64,000 nucleotides of DNA from Amblyomma americanum. Lineage: Eukaryota > Arthropoda > Arachnida > Ixodida > Ixodidae. Position numbers and translations under genes: made by a program. Positions 28,010 through 37,769 of this stretch are shown in pieces (within the stretch, counting starts at the first letter, position 1; each line of letters opens with the position of its first letter). The notes beneath the pieces were generated by a model that ran no database searches, was not told the origin of the DNA, and saw only the letters and a program-made list of their open reading frames with translations. The stretch spans positions 73,749,330-73,813,329 of the forward strand of contig NC_135507.1 of NCBI RefSeq assembly GCF_052857255.1, in the 5' to 3' direction.

Positions 28010-28628
28010 AATGGATTCTGGGGAAAGGAAATGGCGCAGTATCTTTCTCATATATCGTTGGACACCTGAACCGCGCCGTAAGGGAAGGGATAAAGGAGGA
28101 AGTGAAAGAAGAAAGGAAGAAAGAGGTGCCCTTAGTGGAGGGTTCAGTGATAATTTCGACCACCTGGGGATCATTAACGTACCCGCCTCGGTGACTCAGT
28201 GGTAGGGCGCTCGGCTACAGATCCGGAGTTCCCGGGTTCGAACCCGACCACGGCGGCTGCTTTTTTATGGAGGCAAAACGCTAAGGCGCCCGTGTGCTGT
28301 GCAATGTCAGTGCACGTTAAAGATCCCCAGGTGGTCGAAATTATTCCAGAGCCCTACACTACGGCACCTCTTTCTTCCGTTCTTCTTTCACTCCCTCCTT
28401 TATCTCTTCCCTTACGGAGCGGTCCAGGTGTCCAACGATATATGCGACAAATACTGCGCCATTTCCTTTCCTCAAAAACCAATTATTATAATTATCTTTA
28501 ACGTGCACTGACATCGCACAGCACACGGGCGCCTTAGCGATTCGCCTCTATCGAAACGCAGCCGCCGCGGTCGGGCTCGAACCCGGGAACTTCGGATCAG
28601 TAGCCGAGCGCGCTAACCACTGGGCCCC
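28010..28628 (-). mobile_element. Type A SINE split by a second SINE
   Basis: The host SINE lies on the minus strand in two pieces: 28010-28180 (tail to GGGGATCATTAACGT) and 28494-28628 (ATCTTTAACGTGCACTGACA to the head GAGCGCGCTAACCACTGGGC). The pieces join cleanly at the duplicated ATC(A/T)TTAACGT once the inner SINE is removed. Confidence 0.85.
28181..28493 (+). mobile_element. Type A SINE inserted inside a SINE
   Basis: Complete plus-strand copy (CCCGCCTCGGTGACTCAGTG, GGGTTCGAACCCGACCACGG, GTGCTGTGCAATGTCAGTGC, AACCAATTATTATAATT). Flanked by 11-bp duplications ATCATTAACGT (28170-28180) and ATCTTTAACGT (28494-28504). It is the younger of the two. Confidence 0.88.
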
Positions 28629-28667
28629 GGTCAAATTTCGAATTTTTTTATCACTGAGGCAGCGCCG

Positions 28668-28958
28668 TTTCTGGGCTACTGAACCGGAGTACCCGGGCTC
28701 TAACCCGACCGCGGCGGCCGCGTTTCGATGGAGGCGAAACGCAAGAGGCGCCCGTGTGCTCTGCGATGTCAGTGCACGTTAAAGATCCCCAGGTGGTCGA
28801 AATTATTCCGGAGCCCTCCACTACGGCCACCTCTTTCTTCCCTTCTTCTCTTAGTCCCTCCTTTATCCCTCCCCTTACGGTGCGGTTCAGGTGTCCGCCG
28901 AGATGCGAGACAGATACTGCGCCATTTCCTTTCCTCAAAAACTAATTTCATTTCATTT
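28668..28958 (+). mobile_element. Type A SINE, head degraded
   Basis: From GGGCTACTGAACCGGAGTAC through CCGCGTTTCGATGGAGGCGA, GTGCTCTGCGATGTCAGTGC and GTGTCCGCCGAGATGCGAGA to AAAACTAATTTCATTTCATT. The A box is missing and the tail is ATTTC-based rather than ATT. Confidence 0.82.
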
Positions 28959-28978
28959 CAGCTGCTAAACGCCAAAGA

Positions 28979-29275
28979 CCGCGGTGGCTCAGTGGTTAGG
29001 GCGCTCGACTACTGATCCGGAGTTCCCGGGTTCGAACCCGACCGCGGCGGCTGCGTTTTTATGGAGGAAAAACGCTAAGGCGCCCGTTTGCTGTGCGGTG
29101 TCAGTGCACGTTGAAGATCCCCAGGTGGAGCCCTCCACTACGGCACCTCTTTCTTCCTTGCTTCTGTCACTCCCTCCTTTCCGTTTGCCTTATGGCGCGG
29201 TTCAGGTGTCCAATGATATATGAGACAGATACTGCGCCATTTCCTTTCCCAAAAAAAACAATTAATATTATTATT
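28979..29275 (+). mobile_element. Type A SINE with internal deletion and target duplication
   Basis: Head intact; the TGGTCGAAATTATTCCGG block is deleted (CCCCAGGTGGAGCCCTCC). Duplications AACGCCAAAGA (28968-28978) and AACGCCATAGA (29276-29286) define the ends. Confidence 0.88.
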
Positions 29276-29321
29276 AACGCCATAGACAATTGTTTGTTGT
29301 GCAATGTCTGCGCTTTAAACA

Positions 29322-29415
29322 CAGGCGGTCAAAATTAATGCGGAGCCCCTACTACGACTCTTCTTTTTCTTTTCCTTTTTTTGTTCCTTTCTTCATCTGT
29401 TCCCCCACGGCGCAT
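29322..29415 (+). mobile_element. Old SINE remnant
   Basis: GGCGGTCAAAATTAATGCGG, AGCCCCTACTACGACTCTTC and TTCCCCCACGGCGCA align with the second half of type A SINEs at lower identity. Confidence 0.5.
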
Positions 29416-29459
29416 CCCCAGTGGGCAACAAAAAGTGCGATATAATTATTCCAGCTTTC

Positions 29460-29727
29460 GTTCGACCCGACCGCGGCAGCTGCGTTTTTTAAGAAGGAAA
29501 AACGCTAAGGCGCCCGTGTGCTGTGCGATGTCAGTGCGCGCTAAAGATCCCCAGGTGGTCGAAATTATTCCGGAGCCCTCTACTACGGCGCCTCTTCCGT
29601 CCTTTCTTCTTTCACTCCCTCCTGTATCCCTTCCCTTACGGCGCAGTTCGGGTGTCCGCCGATATATGAGACAGATACTGCGCCATTTCCTTTCCCCAAA
29701 AACCAATTATTATTATTATTATTATTC
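29460..29727 (+). mobile_element. Type A SINE, 5'-truncated at the B box
   Basis: TTCGACCCGACCGCGGCAGC, GTGCTGTGCGATGTCAGTGC, GGGTGTCCGCCGATATATGA, AAACCAATTATTATTATTAT. No A box. Confidence 0.85.
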
Positions 29728-29959
29728 CACCTTTCATTCCGCACTAAGCGCGGGCCGGGGAGGCTTGTATGTAGCGGCTAGCAATCGGAAACACGCGGCC
29801 GGGGAGCGTTACTCGATGAAAAACGCGCGAATGCTTATTAATGCAAAAGCGTTATAGATGGCCCATCTGCAACAAAAACCCGACGTCGGCTTTGGTCCTA
29901 AATAGCAGTGGTCCTAAATATGACAGATGACGTCACCACAGTATCGAAGAAAAATGAAA

Positions 29960-30055
29960 TTCCTTCCGAAGGTGCAGGGAATTAAACCCAGGACTTTCAA
30001 ATTGCTAGGCGGGCACGCAATACATATAGAGCACAAAACCGCGTTAATTCTTGGG
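29960..30055 (-). mobile_element. tRNA-like fragment
   Basis: The reverse complement contains CCTGGGTTTAATTCCCTGCA, a B-box-like motif, downstream of GCGTGCCCGCCTAGCAATTT. It could be the remnant of a tRNA-derived SINE; no stems pair well. Confidence 0.3.
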
Positions 30056-30060
30056 TAAGA

Positions 30061-30595
30061 AAAGTGAACTTAGTATTTATATGCATTGCCTTACGACTCT
30101 ATGCCGATGTGTAGGCGGGTCATTAGAAAGGAAGATAAAAAATTAAAAATAAAGAAGGGTAAATTGAAATAAACATAAAGAACGATTATTTCGCATTCGA
30201 AGCAGGTAAGTAGTCTCAAGTGCGCTCCGCAGTTTTTGTGCGCGGTACGGCGACCTATCTGATCGTCCGCAACGTGAAGGGCGCCCTCTACAAAGACGGC
30301 CAATAGTTCTCTTGTTGACAACACCCGAGATAAAGTGTATTTCCAGAAATGTGCCCAGAAGTTGTCGACTTTGCCAGAAGTTTTGTGCCACGTAGCAAAC
30401 GCGTTGCATTTGGGAGTTTTATAGAATAGGAGGACGCCAGTGCGCAGGCGCAGGACAATAACACCCCCTTGGTGATCATATACCGCTTTTCTCTTATCCG
30501 ATAGAGTAACTCTATCTAAAGCTCTCCACTGTAAGTAAAACTTCAGCACTCATTTTGCAAGGAGTATTTAGAATGTTCCTTTTTTTCCTGTAACA
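30061..30595. other. No gene recognised
   Basis: A 152-codon minus-strand frame (30091-30549) is open but has no recognisable domain or splice context. Left unassigned. Confidence 0.25.
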
Positions 30596-30897
30596 GCGTC
30601 CAAATGGAATGGGCTGCCAAACGAAATTGTAAATGCACAATCTCGAGAGCAATTTTCCATCCGTCTTGCTAAACATAAAAAGCAATCAAGTATATAAAGG
30701 TAATCTTTTATTACCTGCAATTTTTTTACCTGTATTTTATAACTGTGCTTTGTTAACACTGTTTTATTGATCCTATACTGTATTGACTGCATCATGTTCC
30801 TGCTGATCTGCGTACGCCACAAGTTTGATGTGTCCACTCCTATCTCGGTCCAGGTTGGACCGCTAGTATGTTCGAATAAATAATAAATAAATAAATA
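30596..30897 (+). pseudogene. CR1/Jockey-like LINE 3' end
   Basis: Frame 30596-30697 reads ASKWNGLPNEIVNAQSREQF and SIRLAKHKKQSSI, stop. W-N-x-LP-x-EIV-x-A-x-S...F is the usual ORF2 ending in CR1- and Jockey-type LINEs. The 3' UTR follows (TTTTATTGATCCTATACTGT, GACTGCATCATGTTCCTGCT) and ends in (AATA)n at about 30876-30897. 5'-truncated. Confidence 0.7.
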
Positions 30898-32715
30898 CCC
30901 TGCCTGGTTCTACAGCGCCGCACGAGCTGTGCCTCTCGAGACAGTGCTGTGGAAGTAGAGAGAGAGAGAGCACTACTACAAAACAAGCGCTACGCGCGTC
31001 GTGCGAGACGGTTTCCTTAAAGAGCACGCTTTCCGCTACGCTCGTTTGCCCCAGTCACGCTCCCCTGCATCCAAAACCCCCGCCGCCGCCGCACCCCACC
31101 CATCCTCTCCTGGAGTCGCCATCCGCTTCACGACGAGCTTAGCAGGGAGCGCAGCTCCGAGACAATCCAAGCCAAGACACGCCACAGAGGGCCGCGGGGG
31201 TGGCTGAAAGACACAAGAAGACTATCGTGGCTCCTCCCCCCACCCCTTGATCTTCTTTCTATCTTCGCAAAGCGAATGAACGCAGTTAGTAGCCCGTGGC
31301 GACGATGACGAAGCGAAAAAAGAAAGAAAGAAAGAAAGCAGGGAAAGAATAAGCCGCGGGCGAAGCGCATAAACTGTGCGCGCGCATTCATATGCAGAAC
31401 GGAGCCAGCGGTGCGCCGCGCGTAATTGCCGCCTTCCGGCCGAAATATGCTGCGCTTCTATATTCTTCTTTCTTCTGGGTGGCACTTTACGGCCCTCTTG
31501 TTTCCCTCGTTTCCTCCGTCTTTCCCTCCGGACTGCTACCACCACTTCCAGAAGACACCCTCGACCGACAGCCTTTGCTTTACTTTTTGTTCACTTTCCT
31601 TTCGTGTTTTTTCTTGTTTGTTTGCTTTCTCTCTACCCCAGTCCAGTTCCTCCGAGCACGGGCCTTTAAATCGGGCTCCCCTTTGTCTAAGCCGCGTTGT
31701 CTAAGGCCGATCCTCCCCCTTCTGGAAGCCCTGCGGCGAAGTCTCGAAACTCCATCGTCGTGCCTCCCAACTCAGGGGGCCTCTCTGTGGCTTTTTGCTC
31801 GGTGTAGACAATCGCTGTGCCTAAAGGGGAAGCCACGCGTTCGTTCAGGCAGGCTCTAAGCCACGGGGTGACGCTGTCTCGCCAGAGACACTCTCGTGTG
31901 CACCGATGCGAGCGGCTAAGTAGAGACAGTAGACAGAGCCTCGCACACATCCGCATCTCTCGGTGAAAGACGTACGTATCCCCGCGGCCTGACGTGGGGG
32001 TGGTCCTGTCAGTCATCATCCCACGCTCCGCCAAGATGATGCCCCAACGACAGATGCCTCGAGCACTGCGCGGCTGGGAAGTCGCGTCTGGTGCCTTCAG
32101 CACCTTCAGGACCGGGCTACTGAAACAAACATTCCATTTCATTTACATTTATTCCTGCCATCTTTCGTCATTAGCCCAAGTGATGGCCACGCCTCCGTTA
32201 CCGCCAGGATTGAACTGTTGGCACGGCGTGGTCACTAATAATAGAATCGACTCGAAGAAAAGGAATCGTCACATTTTTAGGCCCAGGCCTGCTGCCGAAT
32301 CTTCCGTCATGTAGCTATGACTGCTCTTTCAAGTTCACCCCTGGAGCTGACTTCTTCAAACGGGCGGTCGCCTGTAAGCTGAAACAAGGCAGAAGCCGCA
32401 TACTTGCGGTGTGTCGGGAAAACAAGCTGAGGGCATTGTATAAATTAAGAGTCTGCTGAGAAACCGAAGCAACGTACACCTACGTTTCGATACCTTATAC
32501 GCGTAACAGTATGCGTATCGTTACTTGCTTTTAGCCTTGTTTGCGCAGTGATTAACAATGTGGTTCAGTGCTTTACAAAGAAGAAAGACGAGAGGAAAAA
32601 AGGTGACACGGCAGCGCCATCCTGTCGTTTCTGCTCTTTCTGCGCTGCTAATCAACAGATGCCACCTCGCTGAACTACCTATTCAGCTTCCCATCGTCAG
32701 CCCTCTGTTTCATCA
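30898..32715. other. CpG- and pyrimidine-rich stretch, no gene recognised
   Basis: GA microsatellite at about 30957-30970 and AAAG repeats near 31318-31340. Open frames up to 155 codons lie in biased sequence and lack domains. CpG density at 31.0-32.1 kb could mark a promoter. Confidence 0.3.
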
Positions 32716-32935
32716 ACCCGCCTTGATGCCTCAGTGACTTTGGCCTTCTGCAGCCACACAATCCCAAGTTCGCGGGATCGAATCCCTACCGCGGCGAAAT
32801 TCAAGCAATCCCGTAAGCTGTGCGTTGTCGGCGCACGTTAGAGCGCCCTCAGGTGGTCAAAAAGATCTGTAGACACAGTGTTCCTCATTGCCCCTGTGGC
32901 TATTCGGAGGGTAATTAAACCCCGCATACTACGAA
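32716..32935 (+). mobile_element. Type B-like SINE, diverged
   Basis: CCCGCCTTGATGCCTCAGTG, GCGGGATCGAATCCCTACCG, AGCTGTGCGTTGTCGGCGCA, CCCTCAGGTGGTCAAAAAGA, then a type B-like tail (CCTGTGGCTATTCGGAGG, GTAATTAAACCCC). Confidence 0.65.
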
Positions 32936-33040
32936 ATACCACCGCCACTACCATCATGTTAAGTTTTGCCCACGATGTCCATATTTTCTTATGCGCTCAA
33001 TAAACCGTATATAATTGAATGATAACCTTCATTTAACTAT

Positions 33041-33250
33041 ACTTGGGACGCTCAGCAGTTATGGCACTCGGCTGCTGCCCCAAAAATCACGGGTTCGATC
33101 CCAACCGTGGTGGTCGAATTTCTATGGAAGCGAAATTCTAGAGGCCCGTGTATTGTGCGATGTCAGTGCACGTTCAAGAACCCCAGGTGGTCGAAATTAT
33201 CCGGAGTCCTCTCGTCTCTCATAGCATATGGGCTAAAATGGGACGTTAAA
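33041..33250 (+). mobile_element. Type B SINE
   Basis: ACGCTCAGCAGTTATGGCAC, CGGGTTCGATCCCAACCGTG, GTATTGTGCGATGTCAGTGC, CCCCAGGTGGTCGAAATTAT, CATAGCATATGGGCTAAAAT, GGGACGTTAAA. It runs directly into the next element. Confidence 0.78.
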
Positions 33251-33912
33251 GGGCAGCTGCACCAATTTTTGTGAATTTCGCGATATCTATGGGTTTAAAT
33301 CTGCATAGGTTGCAAGTGAAGCATGCCAAGGATTTTTGCACTATCATTTAAAACAGTGACGCAATCGACGTTTGAATTTTGTGTTTCTCCTGAAAGCACC
33401 GAAGGAGCGCGGGAAGATCAGTGTGACGTCACGGAAGGCATAATTTCAAAGTACCCCTGCCGTCAGCCACACCCTGCCGTGCCTCGTTGGAAGTTGCCAG
33501 ACAACGTCCGGCGGACTTTGCTTTTAGTGGCGTTAGTTTTTTCCTTCAAAGCAAGCGTTTATGCTTTGAAAATGCACTGATACTTTCGATGACGTCATCA
33601 TGCCCCCCCCCCCCCCCCCCGGCGTTGTGCACTTCGGAGAAGCTTGAAGGCCGTCGCCATTTTAATCGGCGATTTTGTCATCATTTCAAAAGAATGCACT
33701 GATACCTTCAATGACGTCATCATGCCCCCCCCCCCCCCCCCCTGGCGTTGTGCACTTCGGAGAAGCTTGAAGGCCGTCGCCATTTTAATCGGCGATTACG
33801 TCACCATTCAAAAAGCTAGCCGAAAAGGACTTCGCATGCTGTACCTGCAAGTTTCGCACATTCGGCCCTTTTAAGCTCGTCTAGTATTAAAACTTACGCA
33901 GTTGCCCTGCCC
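33250..33912. mobile_element. TIR element (about 660 bp) with internal tandem duplication
   Basis: Ends GGGCAGCTGCACC and ACGCAGTTGCCCTGCCC are inverted repeats. A 122-bp unit is duplicated inside (about 33582-33700 and 33704-33825): TGACGTCATCATG, a C18-20 run, GCGTTGTGCACTTCGGAGAA, GCTTGAAGGCCGTCGCCATT. No transposase; non-autonomous. Confidence 0.6.
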
Positions 33913-34883
33913 TAAAATACCAAACTAAACTATACTCGGATGGTTTTCACGCACGATCCGTATGCGGTGCGCTCGAAAGATGACGCATTGCACAACTTGC
34001 CACACTTTGTCGCCCGCTGGCCACCACCCACTAATTCGACTCTCAGATCTGACGTTTCGGCCTCCGTTCTTCGCTCTCCGCACGCATCGCCGACTGCGCG
34101 CCCCTCGGGAAGCCACTCCGCGTTCGCGCGCAACTCTGTCCGGCGGAAACAAAAGCGACAGAGGCGCCCCACCTCTGCCGCTGGACACGCAAGCACCGAC
34201 TGCCAACGTGGGTACACACACGAATGCACGCACGCTGCTTCCGAGAATACGGCCGGTGCGAGCAACGGGGGGCCGCGTGGCGAATTACCGTCGTTCCGCG
34301 CTCCGGCCGAGCAAACAAGAGGCGCCCAGGGCGCACCTCAATCAACCTGGCCAGCCGCTGCACTGCTTGGTACGGCCCCGCGAACATGGCGATTCCAAAA
34401 GCGCAACTTTTTTATCTTTGTTTCTTTCTACCTGCTGACGAAGACCGCGGCGGGCTCGGTCTGTACACTCGCGGGCAAACAGAACCGACAGAAGTCTATA
34501 CGATTGGCGTCGCGGCGTTGCTTGCGGGAGCGAACAAAAGAAAGCAGAACAGCCTCCGGCGCACACGTCCAGGTGGCGGGTGCGTACTGTCGGAAGACAA
34601 GGCTTTGGCGCAAGACAAAGCGGTCAAGACGGAAAGCCACGGCGGCGGCGGCAAGCAAGCAATCGCGAATGAGCGATTATGAATTCCGGGTCCACCGCCA
34701 CCACGGCCTGCTTTGCCTCATCTTCGGCCGCGGTGCGCGTATAATTCGGAACGCCTCGCCTAAACTGCTGCGGTTCCTCGGTGCAACGGCCCCGGCTGTT
34801 TGCTCCGGGGAGGGCGGGGGGACGACGGCTGGTCCTTTGAAGGCGCGCCACCGGCTCTGCTCGGAGAATCCTTGCAGCGATGC
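33913..34883. other. CpG-rich stretch, no gene recognised
   Basis: Open frames on both strands, up to 317 codons (33940-34893), are expected at this GC content and have no domain, no conserved motif and low-complexity R/A/G-rich translations. Possibly a promoter or 5' exon region. Confidence 0.3.
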
Positions 34884-35020
34884 GCCGCAGTAGCTTAGTG
34901 GATATGGCGTTCGGCTTCGGAGCCCGTGGACGCGGGAACGAGGGAAATCTAGAAAACTCCTGTGAGAGCTGTGCGATGCCAGTTGCAGCTGGTGCGGAAT
35001 TAATTCGAAGCGGCCCACAC
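34884..35020 (+). mobile_element. tRNA-like SINE head, degenerate
   Basis: GCCGCAGTAGCTTAGTGGAT (A-box-like), GGAGCCCGTGGACGCGGG, then TGTGAGAGCTGTGCGATGCC matching the SINE middle. The B box is mutated and the tail is lost. Confidence 0.5.
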
Positions 35021-35290
35021 CGGCGTCTTTCATGGCATATGCTACCCGTGCAATACTGCGTACTGCAGGCTGTCAGCACTGCAGTTGTCCCGTCTACGTC
35101 ACTAAAAAGGGGAAATTTCTCCTACAGAGTCCATTGTCCTCCAGAAACTTGAAGTGTAGTTTTGCTGTTTCAGTTCGTGAAGACTATAGGGAACGCAATG
35201 TCAGAGCCGTTAATTGCTGAGCGGCACATATTCCCTCCCCTGAAGTTTCACTACAGCGACTCACGCTCGTCGCATGCGTGGGGGAATATG
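35021..35290. other. No gene recognised
   Basis: Short unassigned segment between a SINE and a MITE. Confidence 0.3.
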
Positions 35291-35293
35291 ATG

Positions 35294-35515
35294 TACAGGC
35301 TTGGCCAAAAGTTCCCAGGCCACAGGGTCTACTTTCCATCGTTATATCCTGGCACTTAAGATACCGATAATGCTATCACGGTTCTCTATGAGTATACAGC
35401 GATACTTATTGGACCGTCTACAGATATTTTGAGCGGCTTCGCGGGTGTCGTAACTGCCCGACTGTACTCCTCAGAAGCAAACCCTGAGGCCTGGAAACTT
35501 CTGGCCAACCCTGTA
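35294..35515. mobile_element. Mariner-type MITE, about 222 bp, TA target duplication
   Basis: CAGGCTTGGCCAAAAGTTCC and AGGCCACAGGGT at the left mirror ACCCTGAGGCC and GGAAACTTCTGGCCAACCCTG at the right, roughly 35-bp inverted ends. Both sides are flanked by TA (ATG-TA ... TA-CAT), the Tc1/mariner hallmark. No transposase inside. Confidence 0.75.
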
Positions 35516-35689
35516 CATTCCCCACAACAGCACACTTCAGCTAGGGCGGTGACTGGGGCGCTGATTCTTGCAGGAGCATCCTAGTTTCGTCGCTGGCTGC
35601 AATGTTGCTGGAAAATATTCCCGCCCCCGCCGCTACAGTCCCCGCAGGCTCGCCCAGGTATACCTCGGCTCTGTGAGACGTGGCTTACG

Positions 35690-35776
35690 TGCGCACTCGT
35701 GTCCACTCGCATTCACTCACAAACATCTCCACTCACACTCACATCCACTCAGTCACACCCACACTCAGAGACGTCA
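35690..35776 (+). repeat. CACTCA-type minisatellite
   Basis: Irregular CACTCA/CACTCACA repeats (ATTCACTCACAAACATCTCC, CACTCACACTCACATCCACT). Confidence 0.75.
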
Positions 35777-36349
35777 GTGTGAGTGAGAGGGAGGCGATAT
35801 GAGTGCACTCATAAGTGTGTGTGCCGACCTATGGATCAGATGACGCAGGAGAGTGCACAGTGTTTGTGCCGCCGTTACTCGTCTTTAGTCGAAAGAGCCA
35901 GAGCAGATTGTCGCAGAGATTTATCGATTGCTTCGTCCCTGTAATTTGTAGTCAGCCTGAAAAATGGATATGTATACACAGCGGGCAAACAGGAGCAGAG
36001 GCCATGAATGCCTCCTGGCAAGCAATAAAAAAAATGTCGCACGCCATGTTCTGCGCGGCTGTACGCATCCAATACAGTCTTCGTCATATGGGACGCTTGA
36101 AGACATGGATGTCATTGTCCGCCTGAGACGGCAATTGGCGTGTCAGAAAGAAGACGCTGGCCAGGAACTGAATCCAGGGGACGTGACAACACATTTATGC
36201 GCACTTATCATCGTTGCCCAAAGAAGGTTACATGCATCAAGTTGAGATTCGAAGCACTGTGTCGACGTTTCGGCACCTGCAAGCTGCTCTCTCCAGCCAC
36301 ACCGAAAATCAGCACACCGCCCTTACAAACATAGTTTACAAGCAGTCAA
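35777..36349. other. No gene recognised
   Basis: Frames of up to 103 codons on the plus strand and 70 on the minus strand overlap here; none has a domain. Confidence 0.25.
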
Positions 36350-36605
36350 TACACTTTTTATAGACTCTATTACCACCCTATAGATATTTCTTTTTGTCTA
36401 TTCATAATCTACAGACTGTCTATAGACTGTCTATAGACTGTCTATAGACAAACGTCTACTAAACTGTATGGCAATAAATCTATGATTGTCTATAGACTGT
36501 CTACAGGATTTGTATTGCCTATAGACTACTCTCTAGGGTTTGTCTATAGAGAGTCTATAGACTATATAGACAGAAGTCTATGGACAGTCTATAGGCTGTC
36601 TAAAT
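36350..36605. repeat. GTCTATAGAC palindromic minisatellite
   Basis: More than a dozen exact or one-off copies of the self-complementary decamer GTCTATAGAC in about 250 bp (GACTGTCTATAGACTGTCTA), with variable 2-20 bp spacers. Could be a decayed satellite or a repeated protein-binding site. Confidence 0.75.
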
Positions 36606-37723
36606 AAATTATTGTGAGGCGGGCCCACGCGGTCCTTTGAAGCAGGCTTGCCCGCACGCAGTAACGGCCTCATTGCTTTCAGTTCCTACCATCGGTCACT
36701 GCCGTCTGTCATTGGCCTTTTAAAAAAAGGCCATACACGGCACTCAAAGGCGGCCTGGCACGCTGTTCTCGGTTAGTACGACGGACCGTTTAATACGTTT
36801 TTCACGCCGCTCACAGAGTAACGCTCCAAGGTCAGCTTCTCGCGAAGCCGACGTACCACAGCAGCGAACGGGGCGGTGCCGGAGGCGTCAATAAAGAAAC
36901 GTTCGCCCTGGAGGTCAGTTGAGATGACGTCGGTTGTTCGCATCGGTGGAACGGGCTGGGCAAGAACGAAAAGAGAAGAAAAAAAGAATAGCGAGTCCAC
37001 TGGAGCGTGTCCGCGAGACGGACAAGTGTTGAGCGATTCGCGCTTCCCACGAGAAGCGAGATTGAACGGCGCGAACGCAGGGCCGGCGCATGCGAGCGAC
37101 CGGTGGCTTCTCTTCATTGAGGGCGCCACAGCGTTCCGCTGACACAGCCGCGCGATTGGATTGTGTACACAGAAGCAGTCGTCGCTGCGCTTCTTCGGGG
37201 ACAGCCTCATTAGGGAGGGCAATTCCAGAAAGGCTGTCCTCCGCTGTGTTCTCCCATAACTTGCCTCAGTTGTGCGCCGCCTGGGCTGTACAACCTCCTT
37301 AGTTCACCGCCTTGTCACGGTCTCCTTTTGTTGCTGTTGTTGCTGTGACGACTGGACTAAGTTGATTTACGACGCAGTACATAGAGCACTTTAAATCTGC
37401 CTTTGTGCGCACCGCAGCCCAAGAATGATCGCAGGAGTTCCTAGGTAAAGAAAAAAGAAAATGAACCAGCAGCATTCTTAGCCGGCCTGATTTAAGTGAC
37501 AGCCGTTTACGACGCCTGGAAGAAAAGAGCCTTATCTTTCCCTTTCTCTTAAGAAAGCGGTTGTATCGACTTGGTTAGCACTTCATTCCACTAAGACGCC
37601 CCTCAAAGCGCCGCACAGGTTACTGGTGCTGAATCTTTTAAAGAAATGATGCGGAGACTGAGGAAGGAAAAGGTCTGGCGGCAGGAAGTGAGTCCCAGCC
37701 GATTCTCGGCCTGCAGCCTCTTA

Positions 37724-37726
<3 letters not shown>
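36606..37726. other. No gene recognised
   Basis: TTGGCCTTTTAAAAAAAGGCCA hairpin at about 36713-36734. A 149-codon minus frame (36773-37222) has no domain. Confidence 0.3.

Positions 37727-37766
<40 letters not shown>
37727..37766 (+). repeat. (CT)n microsatellite, about 40 bp
   Basis: Uninterrupted CT dinucleotides. Confidence 0.95.

Positions 37767-37769
<3 letters not shown>

Noticed and set aside
30091..30549. 152-codon minus-strand gene
   Set aside because: Open but without recognisable domain, splice sites or neighbours; a frame this length is plausible by chance. A homology search would settle it.
33940..34893. 317-codon plus-strand frame
   Set aside because: CpG-rich composition, several overlapping frames on both strands, no motif.
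36350..36605. CRISPR array
   Set aside because: Repeats are 10-bp palindromes with irregular 2-20 bp spacing, no 23-40 bp repeat and no cas genes; the DNA is from an animal nuclear genome.
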